From QZLE01 sp033852075 (GTDB lineage: Bacteria > Pseudomonadota > Gammaproteobacteria > QZLD01), in NCBI GenBank assembly GCA_033852075.1, contig JAWSVC010000015.1:62001-126000 (forward strand): a DNA stretch of 64,000 bases, written 5' to 3'. Positions 17,071 through 26,292 of this stretch are shown piece after piece (the first letter of the stretch is position 1; each line of letters opens with the position of its first letter). A program made the translations under genes and the position numbers. The notes under the pieces are model-generated. The model worked only from the letters and a program-made list of their open reading frames with translations. It searched no databases and was not told where the DNA came from.

Positions 17071-17967
17071 ATGGCACATAAGAATAGCAATCTATTGTTA
17101 GGCGCAATATATCTTATTATCGCCTTTTTTTTATTTTCAAGTATGGGTGCAATGTTAAAGCTCGCAACTAAAGAACTAAATACATATATGATTGTATTCC
17201 TGAGAAACTTTTTTGCTCTTACCGTTCTTATTCCATGGCTTTTATACACAAAAAAACATTCACTAAAAACCAAAAGGTTCGGAATGCATTTCATTAGAGC
17301 AGCAACTGGCATAACAGCCATGTACTGTTTCTTTTGGACAATTGGCAGACTTCTACTAGCTGATGCTATTCTATTAAGTTATTCAGCGCCAATTTTTCTA
17401 CCAATATTTGCATTCTTACTACTTAAAGAAAAAATAAATCTAATATCATGCCTTGCAGTAATAATTGGTTTGGTAGGTATAATTATAGTTTTACAGCCAA
17501 CCAAAGGCATTTTTGACCCTAGCGCTTTGGTTGGTGTGATCGCAGCGATTTTCGCAAGTTTAGCAATGATATCTATTCGCAAAATGTCGGATACCGAACC
17601 AGCGGAAAGAGTAGTATTCTATTTTACATTCCTGTGTACCATGTTTTCGGTAATACCTGCTTTTATATATTGGCAACCCATGAACTCAGCCAATTTGTTA
17701 GCTATGATTGCAGCAGGTTTTCTAGCTGCATTTGGTCAATTATTTTTAACAAAAGGTTACTCCGTAGCCCCACCAGGAGAAGTCGCTCCATTTCAATATA
17801 GCATTGTTTTATTTGGCACAATTTGGGGATGGTTGATCTGGGATGAAAAAATTGATTTTACAAAAGCATGTGGTTTTTTAATTGTATGTACTGCAGGCGT
17901 AATTGCCAGTAAAGCAAATTCAAATAAAAAAAGAGTTGAACGAGAAAGTGAGGTTGAGGAGATTTAA
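17071..17967 (+). CDS. EamA/DMT-family transporter
   Basis: A 298-residue inner-membrane protein with about ten hydrophobic helices arranged as two EamA repeats (drug/metabolite transporter superfamily). Typical marks are FFLFSSMGAMLKLATKEL in the first helix, FLRNFFALTVLIPWLL, and the second-repeat GFLAAFGQLFLTKGYSVAP. It probably exports a metabolite, but these sequences do not reveal the substrate. It is a single gene, divergent from the DUF89 gene and convergent with orn. Confidence 0.88.
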   Translation: MAHKNSNLLLGAIYLIIAFFLFSSMGAMLKLATKELNTYMIVFLRNFFALTVLIPWLLYTKKHSLKTKRFGMHFIRAATGITAMYCFFWTIGRLLLADAILLSYSAPIFLPIFAFLLLKEKINLISCLAVIIGLVGIIIVLQPTKGIFDPSALVGVIAAIFASLAMISIRKMSDTEPAERVVFYFTFLCTMFSVIPAFIYWQPMNSANLLAMIAAGFLAAFGQLFLTKGYSVAPPGEVAPFQYSIVLFGTIWGWLIWDEKIDFTKACGFLIVCTAGVIASKANSNKKRVERESEVEEI

Positions 17968-18048
17968 TTAAATCTTTTTCCTAAAAAGTCAGAACAAATT
18001 GCCCAGCACAAATTAAATTTGTGTGGTAGCCGAGCAATCCAGAAAACA

Positions 18049-18594
18049 TCAAACCTTCATTAAATGTTCACGATAATATTTAAGTTCTGCAATTGAATCC
18101 TTAATATCATCCATTGCCAAATGACTTGAGTCTTTGGTAAAACCTTTTTGAATTTCGGGAGCCCAACGCCTACCAAGCTCCTTAAGCGTGCTTACATCTA
18201 TATTTCTATAATGGAAGAACTCCCCCAACTTAGGCATACATCTAAGAATAAATGCCCTATCCTGACCTATGCTATTTCCACACATTGGAGACACACCAGA
18301 AGGCACATATTTTTCCAAAAATTCGATTGTTGCCTTTTCGGCATCAGCTTCGGAAAAACTACTTTCTTTTACACGCTTGGTTAAACCGGATTTGCCATGT
18401 TGATTTGTACACCATTCATCCATATTGTTCATAATTTCATCACTTTGATGAATAGCGATCGTTGGACCTTCAACCATTTCATTTAACTGAGAATCAGTAA
18501 CAATAGTAGCAATTTCAATGACTTTGTCATTTTCTCGATCAAGCCCAGTCATTTCCAAGTCTATCCAGATCAAATTATCGGCGTGTTTCTCCAT
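18049..18594 (-). CDS. orn: Oligoribonuclease
   Basis: A DEDDh 3'-5' exoribonuclease that finishes RNA decay by degrading short oligos, including the pGpG produced from c-di-GMP. The first acidic motif is LIWIDLEMTGLD (Asp12, Glu14), and the later SSHLAMDDIKDSIAEL holds the catalytic His and Asp. Length 181 is standard. It is divergent from rsgA, as in E. coli, Pseudomonas and relatives. Its pGpG role complements the HD-GYP enzyme at 35169. Confidence 0.97.
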   Translation of the reverse strand: MEKHADNLIWIDLEMTGLDRENDKVIEIATIVTDSQLNEMVEGPTIAIHQSDEIMNNMDEWCTNQHGKSGLTKRVKESSFSEADAEKATIEFLEKYVPSGVSPMCGNSIGQDRAFILRCMPKLGEFFHYRNIDVSTLKELGRRWAPEIQKGFTKDSSHLAMDDIKDSIAELKYYREHLMKV

Positions 18595-18737
18595 TAAAGT
18601 TCCTTTTGAGCAATTTCATTAATTTCTAAAAAATTATAGCTGAATATGTTATATATTCATAAGCTTGCTTGAAATAGAAAGGCATTTTCTTTATCTTGTG
18701 TAGCTATTAATTTAATAGTTGACCCTTTTTCTTTTAT

Positions 18738-19655
18738 ATGTCGAAACAAAAAAAATCTGAATCTAACCTTGAATATAAAAAAGGCAGAGTGATAGTCAGC
18801 CATAGATCTGAAGCTATTATTGAAAGCGATGATCTCAAAACCTATTTATGCAAATCAAAGAAAGGTATTGGTAGAACTATTTGCGGTGATAACGTTACCT
18901 TCAGTCAGATAAATGAAAATGAAGGAATAGTCCATAATATTGAAGCAAGAACCTCAACCCTAACTCGCCCAGACTCAAGAGGTAAACTAAAGTCAATTGC
19001 AGCCAATATTGACCAATTAATTATAGTTAGCGCAATACTGCCTGAAATTAATTTTGAACTAATTGACAGATATATAGTTGCTGCAAAAATACTCAATATA
19101 TCCCCTGTTATTTTGCTAAATAAAATAGATCTTACTGAAGATACTGCAAAATATGATAAAGAAATGGCTATCTATAGGAACCTTGATATAAAAGTTATAT
19201 ACACAAGTGCTAAAACTGAAAATGGGATGAATTCACTTAGAGAAGTACTTAATCAAAATATAAGCATCCTTGTTGGACAGTCTGGGGTTGGAAAGTCTTC
19301 TATAATAAAGCAACTTATACCTGATCTGGACATACGAATTGGAGAGATTTCCAGTTATCACCTTGAAGGAAAACATACCACAACCTCCACCAATCTTTAC
19401 CACCTAGATTGCGGTGGAGATATAATTGATTCTCCTGGAGTTAGAAATTTCCGTCTTTGGAACCTTTCATCAACAGAAGTTCAATCAGGGTTTGATGAAA
19501 TTTTAAATTCAAGCTCCAAATGTAAATTCAATAATTGTCAACATAAAAACGAACCTGGATGTCAGGTTAAAGAAGACGTTATGCATGGAATAATTTCGCA
19601 AAGGCGCCTTGATAGTTTTCATGCAATAATACAATCATTAGAACAGAAATATTAG
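18738..19655 (+). CDS. rsgA: Small ribosomal subunit biogenesis GTPase RsgA
   Basis: A circularly permuted GTPase that tests late 30S maturation. After an OB-fold N-terminus, the G motifs appear in permuted order: G4 LLNKIDLT near residue 130, then G1 GQSGVGKSS near 180, the HTTTSTNLYHL switch and G3 DSPG near 230. A C-terminal Zn knuckle (CKFNNCQHKNEPGC) follows. At 305 residues it is slightly shorter than E. coli RsgA (350) at the N-terminus. It is divergent from orn across 143 bases. Confidence 0.95.
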   Translation: MSKQKKSESNLEYKKGRVIVSHRSEAIIESDDLKTYLCKSKKGIGRTICGDNVTFSQINENEGIVHNIEARTSTLTRPDSRGKLKSIAANIDQLIIVSAILPEINFELIDRYIVAAKILNISPVILLNKIDLTEDTAKYDKEMAIYRNLDIKVIYTSAKTENGMNSLREVLNQNISILVGQSGVGKSSIIKQLIPDLDIRIGEISSYHLEGKHTTTSTNLYHLDCGGDIIDSPGVRNFRLWNLSSTEVQSGFDEILNSSSKCKFNNCQHKNEPGCQVKEDVMHGIISQRRLDSFHAIIQSLEQKY

Positions 19656-20178
19656 TCTGCAACATAGTGTTAGATAAACCAATTCATTAATAATGATCAA
19701 AAATCAACCAACAACAATTACAACAAGGATCTCTTTTAGCTAAAAAGAAAATTCTTAATTTTTGATATTATTTTTTTATAAAATGGGTCTATATATGCAC
19801 TAATTGCAACAAATTTTGCCCTAATAAAAAAAAGAATAATTTATTTTCGTGACTTAGTTAACAGTAACATATTTACAAAGCTTGATTTATAATTAAAACC
19901 TAATCTTTTAACAACCCCATAAAAATGCGGCTTTGCACAATATTTCAGCTTTCACGCATTGTTATTTCAGCTTCACATTAGTGTTAGTTCGGCCTTAATT
20001 ATGTGTTAGCCAGCAATTTTATTAGCTTTTCAAGTTTGACATTATAATTTTTTTTTCATACTCTTAGATTATGGAATTTTGCAATGCAGCAAGGTACGGA
20101 ATATCTAGCATTATGCAATTGTACAACTTGGTGGAGTAACATCCTTTTATCCTTATGGACATTTTTTGGAGATTTATT
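19656..20178. other. Long AT-rich leader region upstream of the phasin gene
   Basis: These 523 bases contain no plausible open frame, tRNA or strong hairpin. The only motif I can point to is TTGACA at about 20036, with a weak TACTCT 17 bases later, as a possible promoter. The length suggests regulatory content or an unlisted small RNA, but I see no direct sign of one. Confidence 0.5.
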
Positions 20179-20571
20179 ATGGATTTCAATTCAATTCTTG
20201 AAAAATTTAACATTGACTCATTTAACCTAGATGCTTTCAAATTTGAAAACTTCGATATGAGCCAAATCACAGACGCTACTAAAGACGCAATCGATTCAGT
20301 TCTTAAAATTAACGAAACTGTATCAAGCCGTGCAGAACAAATTTTCCGCCTTTCTACAGATATCGCTAACGATGCAGTAGAAAGCAGCCTAAATCAGCTT
20401 AAAGCCCTTACAGATATCAAAAAACCAGAAGAATTTCTTGAAAGCCAAATGAATTTCGCTTCTGATTCAAGTAAAAAAGCTGTTGAAAACGGTCAAAAAG
20501 TTGTTGATCTTCTAATGGAAGCTCAAACTGAACTAGGTACTCTAGTACAAGACTCTATTGCTAAGAAGTAA
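20179..20571 (+). CDS. Phasin family protein
   Basis: A 130-residue amphipathic, all-helical protein of the phasin (PHA granule-associated) family. It begins MDFNSILEKFNIDSFNLDAF, then has the family's long helix with NETVSSRAEQIFRLSTDIAN and FLESQMNFASDSSKKAVENG. Phasins coat polyhydroxyalkanoate granules and control their size. The frame opens at 20155, but ATG 20179 has TTGGAG at good spacing. It is monocistronic, with a strong terminator after it. No PHA synthase lies in this window. Confidence 0.87.
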   Translation: MDFNSILEKFNIDSFNLDAFKFENFDMSQITDATKDAIDSVLKINETVSSRAEQIFRLSTDIANDAVESSLNQLKALTDIKKPEEFLESQMNFASDSSKKAVENGQKVVDLLMEAQTELGTLVQDSIAKK

Positions 20572-20591
20572 TTTTTACTTTTTAAAGTCTT

Positions 20592-20623
20592 AAAAAAGCC
20601 CCAAAATTTTTGGGGCTTTTTTT
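20592..20623. terminator. Bidirectional terminator between the phasin gene and xerD
   Basis: A long hairpin AAAAAAGCCCCAAAA / TTTTTGGGGCTTTTTTT with runs of A and T on both sides, sitting between two convergent genes. Strong on both strands. Confidence 0.95.
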
Positions 20624-20638
20624 ATATACTCCTATAAT

Positions 20639-21556
20639 TCACCCTCTTGGGTGATGTTCAGAAAATATCTCTTTTAATCTAGCTTGGGCAATATGCGTAT
20701 ATATTTGCGTAGTAGAAAGGTCACTATGACCAAGCAACATCTGCACAACACGCAAATCAGCACCATGATTTAATAAATGAGTAGCAAATGAATGCCTAAG
20801 AGTATGTGGGGATAAGTGTTTTTTTATACCTTGAGCTTTTGCATGACGTTTTAAAATATACCAAAATGCCTGTCTAGTCATACCCTCACCTCTTTTTGAT
20901 AAAAATACAACGTCAGAAACAACAGGCTTTGCCAAAACAGGTCTTGCTTCATTTATATATTTTTTTAACCAAAAGATAGCTTCATCACCAGCAGGAACTA
21001 ACCTCTCTTTATTACCCTTACCAATTATTTTCAAAAACCCCTGATTTATATTTATTTGTGAAATACGAAGTTCAATTAGCTCTGTAACCCTTAAACCTGT
21101 TGCGTACAAAAGCTCTATCATGCTTTTATCTCTTAATCCTAGTGGACTCTCAATATCAGGAGCTTCCAGAAGTAAATTCACATCATTTTCAGTTAATGAC
21201 TCAGGTAAAGGACGTCCAATTTTAGGAGCCTGAATAAGATGAGTTGGATCAATGGTGATTACATTTGTGAGTTTTAAATATTTATAAAATCTTCGCAAAG
21301 TAGATAGGATTCTCGCAATAGATCTACTGCTAACCCCCTGAGACGCCTTGAATCCAAGATAACGCAAGATCTCTCCATTATCTGCACCTGAAATTTGTTG
21401 CTGAGATTTGAAATTTTCCTGATACCAAACAGCAAAACCTTTTAAATCGCGCCTATAGGATTCGCAAGTATTTTTACTTAATCCAGACTCTAAAAAGATA
21501 GCATTTATAAATAAGTCTATCTGTTGTTGATTTTTATATATTAATAAGTCTTCCAT
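20639..21556 (-). CDS. xerD: Site-specific tyrosine recombinase XerD
   Basis: With XerC it resolves chromosome dimers at dif under FtsK control. An N-terminal SAM-like domain (FLESGLSKNTCESYRRDL) precedes the catalytic domain. The active-site set is visible: Arg in ATGLRVTELIEL, the His-x-x-Arg HTLRHSFATHLLNHG, and His and Tyr in LLGHSDLSTTQIYTH. The 305-residue length and the Arg-Gly C-terminus are typical of XerD. The gene is single, with adk upstream. Confidence 0.94.
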   Translation of the reverse strand: MEDLLIYKNQQQIDLFINAIFLESGLSKNTCESYRRDLKGFAVWYQENFKSQQQISGADNGEILRYLGFKASQGVSSRSIARILSTLRRFYKYLKLTNVITIDPTHLIQAPKIGRPLPESLTENDVNLLLEAPDIESPLGLRDKSMIELLYATGLRVTELIELRISQININQGFLKIIGKGNKERLVPAGDEAIFWLKKYINEARPVLAKPVVSDVVFLSKRGEGMTRQAFWYILKRHAKAQGIKKHLSPHTLRHSFATHLLNHGADLRVVQMLLGHSDLSTTQIYTHIAQARLKEIFSEHHPRG

Positions 21557-21619
21557 GACTGATTATTGCAATATTCCATAATGAAATTTGCACTCCGTGC
21601 GGCAATTTCTTATCACTGG

Positions 21620-21642
21620 ATACCCCGAATAAATCGGGGTAT
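21620..21642. repeat. Intergenic palindrome ATACCCCGA / TCGGGGTAT
   Basis: A 9-bp perfect inverted repeat in the 102-base gap between adk and xerD, preceded by CACTGG. The same CTGGATACC...GGTAT layout, with a different stem core, occurs at 12564-12588, suggesting a shared repeat family. It may act as a 3' hairpin for adk. Confidence 0.55.
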
Positions 21643-21658
21643 GGCAGTTTATTTATAA

Positions 21659-22306
21659 TTATGCATCCAAAGCACTAATAATATTTTTAGTTATTTCAGC
21701 AAGTTCACCAGTACCTTCAATAGCAACATATTTAACATTGCCAGCTTCAGCCTTTGAGCTGTAGAAATCAACCAATGGTTTAGTTTGATCATGATAAACT
21801 CCAAGCCTGTTTCTAACAGTATCTTCTTTATCATCATCACGCTGAACTAAAGGCTCACCTGTAATATCATCAACGCCTTCAACTTTTGGTGGATTATATT
21901 TAATATGATAAGTTCTTCCTGAAGGAAGGTGCGAACGTCTACCAGCCATTCTTTCAACAATAACTTCATCATCTACTTTCAACTCTACGACAGCTTCAAT
22001 TTCAATGCCTTCAGATATCATAGCTTCTGCTTGACCTATTGTTCTTGGAAAACCATCAAATAAATAGCCACCTTTGCAGTCATCCTGAGCTAATCTTTCT
22101 TTAATAATCCCCATGATAATATCATCTGAAACAAGTCCACCTTGATCCATGATTTTCTTCGCTTCAATTCCTAGCGGAGTCCCTTCTTTAACAGCTGCTC
22201 GCAGCATATCTCCGGTTGAAATTTGCGGAATTGAATATTTTTCACAGATAAATTGCGCTTGTGTACCCTTTCCTGCTCCAGGAGGGCCTAAGAAAATTAG
22301 CTTCAT
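21659..22306 (-). CDS. adk: Adenylate kinase
   Basis: It interconverts ATP + AMP and 2 ADP. The P-loop GPPGAGKGTQA begins at residue 7, the AMP-binding DGFPRTIGQAEAM is near 85, and a full-length LID domain is present (GRRSHLPSGRTYHIKYNPP). The LID lacks the four-Cys zinc site, as is usual in Gram-negatives. The 215-residue length is normal. The gene is single. Confidence 0.97.
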   Translation of the reverse strand: MKLIFLGPPGAGKGTQAQFICEKYSIPQISTGDMLRAAVKEGTPLGIEAKKIMDQGGLVSDDIIMGIIKERLAQDDCKGGYLFDGFPRTIGQAEAMISEGIEIEAVVELKVDDEVIVERMAGRRSHLPSGRTYHIKYNPPKVEGVDDITGEPLVQRDDDKEDTVRNRLGVYHDQTKPLVDFYSSKAEAGNVKYVAIEGTGELAEITKNIISALDA

Positions 22307-22423
22307 TACATTTTCTCCAATAGTTTTGGAATATTAAAATTCAGCCGCAGACTAACATCTGCAGAAAAAATTCGCAATAATATATAAATGGCGATTTCTA
22401 TATAATACAATAAGGAGCAACAA

Positions 22424-23329
22424 TTAGGCGGCTAATTGACTCGCTAAAGTTTCAAGGCTATCACTTCCAGTCATTACCTTTTCGAATATTTCTTGCACCT
22501 GTTCCAGTGTAAACCCTAATCTTTCTAGTATTTCTTCAGGAATTTCTTCGCTGTCTCCGTCCCCGATCTCTTTAGATTTAATCAAACAATCCGCAAGATA
22601 TACAAGATTTGGAAACACCCAGTGATCACCATCATAATCTGGATTATGGTGCTCACCAATAGTAATGACGACCTCTTCAGGCATATTCCAGGAATGCATA
22701 AGCCATGCTCCTAATTTAGCATGTCCAAGACTAATTACATGCTGAGCATCTCCCATTCCCAATACCTGTTTTTCTAATTCAGTTACAGGTACTTCTGGAT
22801 TAGCACTTACTAGTTTATTTAAAAGGAAAAATTCTGGTTTAAATAGATGTCCCAGAAGAAGATAACCAAAATTATGTAATAGCGCAGCTAGATAAGTAAG
22901 CCCCAGATTGGGTCTCTTATCTTTAGGCATAGCCTTAGCAAGTTCTTGAACAATAGCAGAAGTATAAGTTGCCTGGCGCCAAAATTGATTAAGACCTAAA
23001 GGGCCATCAACGGGATTTTTAAAACCCTTACCCGATGCCAGTCCAATAGAAATATTGGTTACCATATTAAACCCAAGGACCTTATGGATAGCATCACGGA
23101 TAGTATTTATATCACCCTTATAACCAAAAAATGGCGATCGAGCATATCTAACTACTTGAGCTGCCAAACTCGGATCTAATTCAACACATGCAGCCAGATC
23201 TTCTACTGTAGAATCTGGATCATCCTTAATTTGCAGGATCCTCAATGCTACTTGAGGCATTGGGGGTAATGAATATAGCTGTTCTAGACGTTTTCTAACA
23301 TCTTCTGACGGCATATATTTCTCAAACAT
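22424..23329 (-). CDS. HDOD-domain signalling protein
   Basis: A 301-residue cytoplasmic protein dominated by one HDOD domain (about 15-220), an HD-like output or scaffold domain lacking the catalytic metal site. Signature segments are LPPMPQVALRILQIKDDPDST, VELDPSLAAQVVRYARSPFFG and LAALLHNFGYLLLGH. HDOD proteins often work in stress, motility or c-di-GMP signalling, but no partner is visible here. The C-terminal 60 residues are acidic and specific to this protein. Confidence 0.87.
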   Translation of the reverse strand: MFEKYMPSEDVRKRLEQLYSLPPMPQVALRILQIKDDPDSTVEDLAACVELDPSLAAQVVRYARSPFFGYKGDINTIRDAIHKVLGFNMVTNISIGLASGKGFKNPVDGPLGLNQFWRQATYTSAIVQELAKAMPKDKRPNLGLTYLAALLHNFGYLLLGHLFKPEFFLLNKLVSANPEVPVTELEKQVLGMGDAQHVISLGHAKLGAWLMHSWNMPEEVVITIGEHHNPDYDGDHWVFPNLVYLADCLIKSKEIGDGDSEEIPEEILERLGFTLEQVQEIFEKVMTGSDSLETLASQLAA

Positions 23330-23551
23330 ATCACCTTCCTGGTCTATGCAATAAATTTCTAGTTAATTTTATCAACTAGTTAGCACTTAACTGAGTATTT
23401 CGGAAATATACAGCTAAACTACGCGATTTCTTATCATTAACTTTAGCGGATAACTCGCCAAATTTCGATGTTTTTTAAGACTATTTAAATATTTTTTTAG
23501 CTAACTTTTACTCTAACCTATAAAACCAACTTCAAAAGAACATTTAGCAAT

Positions 23552-24328
23552 TTAACAATCTATTGCTAATGATAATAGTTTACTGGAATAACAACATGCA
23601 GGATTTTTTTTATGGTCAAGATGTTTGTACTCAATTAGAGTTCTTGAATATTTCCCCAAATAAATCAAAGTTGTCAAAACAGTTCCGTAACCATCAAGAC
23701 CTACAAATATAGGCGACAAGCCAATTTCTAGTTCTTTATCAATCCCAGTGTCCGGCAAATCACTTTCTGGATAACACTGTTTTTTTAGCATGACAGACAT
23801 AAGCTGATGCGGTTCGATTTTATTATTGTGAATTTTATCTGTAAATTGCGATTTTACATCAATCAATTTGGGCCAAGGAGTATCAAGAAAAGCGTTGCTA
23901 AGCCCATATATACCAGGTTCTAGATACCTATGTTCATTTGACTTATTGCAATACCAAACTAGTTGATTTGTATCTCCAAACAATATGTTATAGCCGTTGT
24001 AATTATCTTTATTATTTTTAAGGGTTATTAAGTATTCATTAACAGTGATATCTGAATCCAAAAAATTAGTCGCTAACTCCCCTCTACTAGTTAATTCTGG
24101 ATCGAAATTTAATTTATCACGATAATTTGTTATTACTGCTATCCGCCCTGACTCTGAAATACCAGTCCAAGTTCCATTTGCAGTCAAATCTATGCCTGAC
24201 ATTATCTTTTGAGATTGCCCCCAAATATGAGCAGATTTAAAACATCTATTACGGAATTCGTCCCTATTAGCCGATAATATTAAGTCAAAATCAGGATGTG
24301 TTTTATAAGCAAAAACTATAAGACACAT
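23552..24328 (-). CDS. NRDE (TANGO2) family protein
   Basis: A 258-residue NRDE/TANGO2-family protein. The family motif NRDE is in LILSANRDEFRNR after the N-terminal MCLIVFAY, with the Cys at position 2 as in N-terminal-nucleophile-like relatives. GIDLTANGTWTGISESGRIAVITNYRD is also typical. Proposed roles range from haem transfer to lipid metabolism; none is settled in bacteria. It follows bamB by 9 bases and may be cotranscribed with it. Confidence 0.87.
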   Translation of the reverse strand: MCLIVFAYKTHPDFDLILSANRDEFRNRCFKSAHIWGQSQKIMSGIDLTANGTWTGISESGRIAVITNYRDKLNFDPELTSRGELATNFLDSDITVNEYLITLKNNKDNYNGYNILFGDTNQLVWYCNKSNEHRYLEPGIYGLSNAFLDTPWPKLIDVKSQFTDKIHNNKIEPHQLMSVMLKKQCYPESDLPDTGIDKELEIGLSPIFVGLDGYGTVLTTLIYLGKYSRTLIEYKHLDHKKNPACCYSSKLLSLAIDC

Positions 24329-24337
24329 AACTGCAAA

Positions 24338-25507
24338 TTACTCAGAGATCTTTATAACAGCAACTTGACCCTCTTCATTTTGCAATAGTATATATTCTTT
24401 ATAAATAACCGGAGGCTGCCTAACAACTGAGTCAAAAACTTCTACCCTTGCTATAATCTCACCTGTTTTTTTATCTAGAAAGTGCATATATCCTTCTAAA
24501 TCAGCTACAACAACATACTCTCCTATTATCGCTGGCTGAGTATTTTTTCTCGCATGCAATGCGGTTTGTTTCCATAAAGACGCTCCTGAATCTGTGGAAA
24601 TCGCCCAAATATCCCCTTCATCATCCGTTAAAAACAAAGCATTTGCATCATTATTAATATCAACTGTAACTCCTGTATAACTTGACAAATCTCTTGACCA
24701 AAATTCTCTTCCGTCCCTAATGGAATAAGCACCAAGCTTCGAACGATAACTGGCAAGATAAATCTTTCCGTCATAAATCACCGGAGTGCCGTCAATATCA
24801 ATCATTCGTTCTACTTCTGACCTACCACGCCCTATTGCAACCTGGCTTTCCCATATTGCTGACCCACTTAATAGATCCAAAGCAACTAGCTTGCCATTAT
24901 CAAGACCAACATAAACAACACCATTTACAATAACAGGATCGCTAGTTCCACGAAGAGTCAGTACAGGTAATGATCTATCAAACACCCATTTTTGAACCCC
25001 GGTATTTGCATCAAGAGCAAAAACACTACCGTCAGCAGTTCTTACAATCAGATATCCGTCTGACTCTACCGCCCTGGATAAGATCTCTGAAGTTAATTTT
25101 GTTTTCCAATGCTGCTTTCCACTAAGCATATCAAACGAAATTACATTACCTTCACTATCACACAAATAAACCATGTTATTTGCGACATACGGCCCTGATG
25201 ACAATTCGGCTTCTACCGATACTTCCCAGAGTTGTTCCCCGTTATTAAGATCATATGAATTAACTGAGCCATCTCTGGATGCAGCAAAAACTAAATCATC
25301 AATAACAAATGGAGATAACTTTACGTAGTTATATATAGATCCATTACCAATAGAAACTTTCTTGACTACATTAAGCTGTATTTTATTTTCTAACGGCATT
25401 AACTCTGCTGGTTTAACTGCTGATTCATGTTTTGAACCAAACCAACTGCACCCGGTAGCCAACGTTATTAAACAAACAAGTAGTAAAGATTTTAGGCTGT
25501 AATTCAT
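24338..25507 (-). CDS. bamB: Outer membrane protein assembly factor BamB
   Basis: An outer-membrane lipoprotein and beta-propeller subunit of the BAM complex, helping insert outer-membrane proteins. The lipoprotein signal ends with LATGC, Cys at residue 20. The rest is a series of PQQ-type repeats, for example NGEQLWEVSVEAELSSGP, SGKQHWKTKLTSEI and TGVQKWVFDRSLPVLTLRG. Its 389 residues match the family. yfgM-bamB order is conserved, but here a terminator-like hairpin (25565-25605) separates them. No der gene follows, unlike E. coli or Pseudomonas. Confidence 0.96.
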   Translation of the reverse strand: MNYSLKSLLLVCLITLATGCSWFGSKHESAVKPAELMPLENKIQLNVVKKVSIGNGSIYNYVKLSPFVIDDLVFAASRDGSVNSYDLNNGEQLWEVSVEAELSSGPYVANNMVYLCDSEGNVISFDMLSGKQHWKTKLTSEILSRAVESDGYLIVRTADGSVFALDANTGVQKWVFDRSLPVLTLRGTSDPVIVNGVVYVGLDNGKLVALDLLSGSAIWESQVAIGRGRSEVERMIDIDGTPVIYDGKIYLASYRSKLGAYSIRDGREFWSRDLSSYTGVTVDINNDANALFLTDDEGDIWAISTDSGASLWKQTALHARKNTQPAIIGEYVVVADLEGYMHFLDKKTGEIIARVEVFDSVVRQPPVIYKEYILLQNEEGQVAVIKISE

Positions 25508-25564
25508 AATTGCCTCATATGAGTAATAATCTATTTCTTTGTCAAAAGAAAAGCTGAAAAATTC

Positions 25565-25605
25565 AAAAAAAACACCTGCTATTAATAAATAATTAATACC
25601 AGGTG
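25565..25605 (-). terminator. Terminator or attenuator between yfgM and bamB
   Basis: On the minus strand CACCTG and CAGGTG (25600-25605 / 25573-25578) frame an AT stem and are followed by eight T (25565-25572). It would end the rlmN-to-yfgM transcript, or reduce read-through into bamB. Confidence 0.82.
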
Positions 25606-25641
25606 CTTATTTAAGCTTTATCTAAATCGCTTGTATAAGTC

Positions 25642-26271
25642 TTACTTGCCACCAAGGCTTTTGTACTTAAGCTGTAGCGTTTTACTAGGACTATTATCAA
25701 GAATATCAATGGCTTCTTTATATAAAGCCAAAGCCTTTTCTTTTTCTCCTTTGGCGCTATATATATCAGCCTGTAGTTCTTTAACCACAGCTTCCTGACC
25801 TTTATCCTTAATTGAACTAAGAGTGTTTAACGCATTATCCAATTCGCCTTTTGCAAACTGAACTTGAGCAATTCTATAATCAATTATCGGCTTTAATTGT
25901 GCACTTTTAGCATTTGCCTTCGCACTATTTAACTGAGATAGTGCTGCATCATAATCTCCCTTTTCAACAGAGATTTTAACTAATTGTAATGCAGTAAAAT
26001 CAGCATAAATTGTACCTTCGTGATCTTTTAGTAATGCCTGAGCACGTTTTATGTCACCTTCTTTAAGGTCGTCTTGCTGAAGCTGTTCGGATACAAACTT
26101 ATACTCATCAGAAGCCTTCCATGCATTTTGCAGTTTCTGAGACTGCCAGTATTTATAACCACCAACAGCAGAAAGAGCTATTGCTATGGCTACTATTACC
26201 GATGTACCATTCTCTTTCCACCACTTTTTAAAAGCTTCGACTTGCTGTTCTTCTGAAAGAATTTCGTCCAC
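25642..26271 (-). CDS. yfgM: YfgM-type TPR protein (SecYEG-associated)
   Basis: A 209-residue single-pass inner-membrane protein with a periplasmic TPR-like region. It starts at a GTG with a textbook AAGGAG. DEILSEEQQVEAFKKWWKENG precedes the transmembrane segment (about 20-42, VIVAIAIALSAVGGYKYW), then come helical repeats such as YDAALSQLNSAKANAKSAQ and GELDNALNTLSSIKDKG. E. coli YfgM associates with the Sec translocon and PpiD. It sits between hisS and bamB as usual. Confidence 0.93.
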   Translation of the reverse strand: MDEILSEEQQVEAFKKWWKENGTSVIVAIAIALSAVGGYKYWQSQKLQNAWKASDEYKFVSEQLQQDDLKEGDIKRAQALLKDHEGTIYADFTALQLVKISVEKGDYDAALSQLNSAKANAKSAQLKPIIDYRIAQVQFAKGELDNALNTLSSIKDKGQEAVVKELQADIYSAKGEKEKALALYKEAIDILDNSPSKTLQLKYKSLGGK

Positions 26272-26292
26272 TACTGGCTCCTTAAAATTAAT

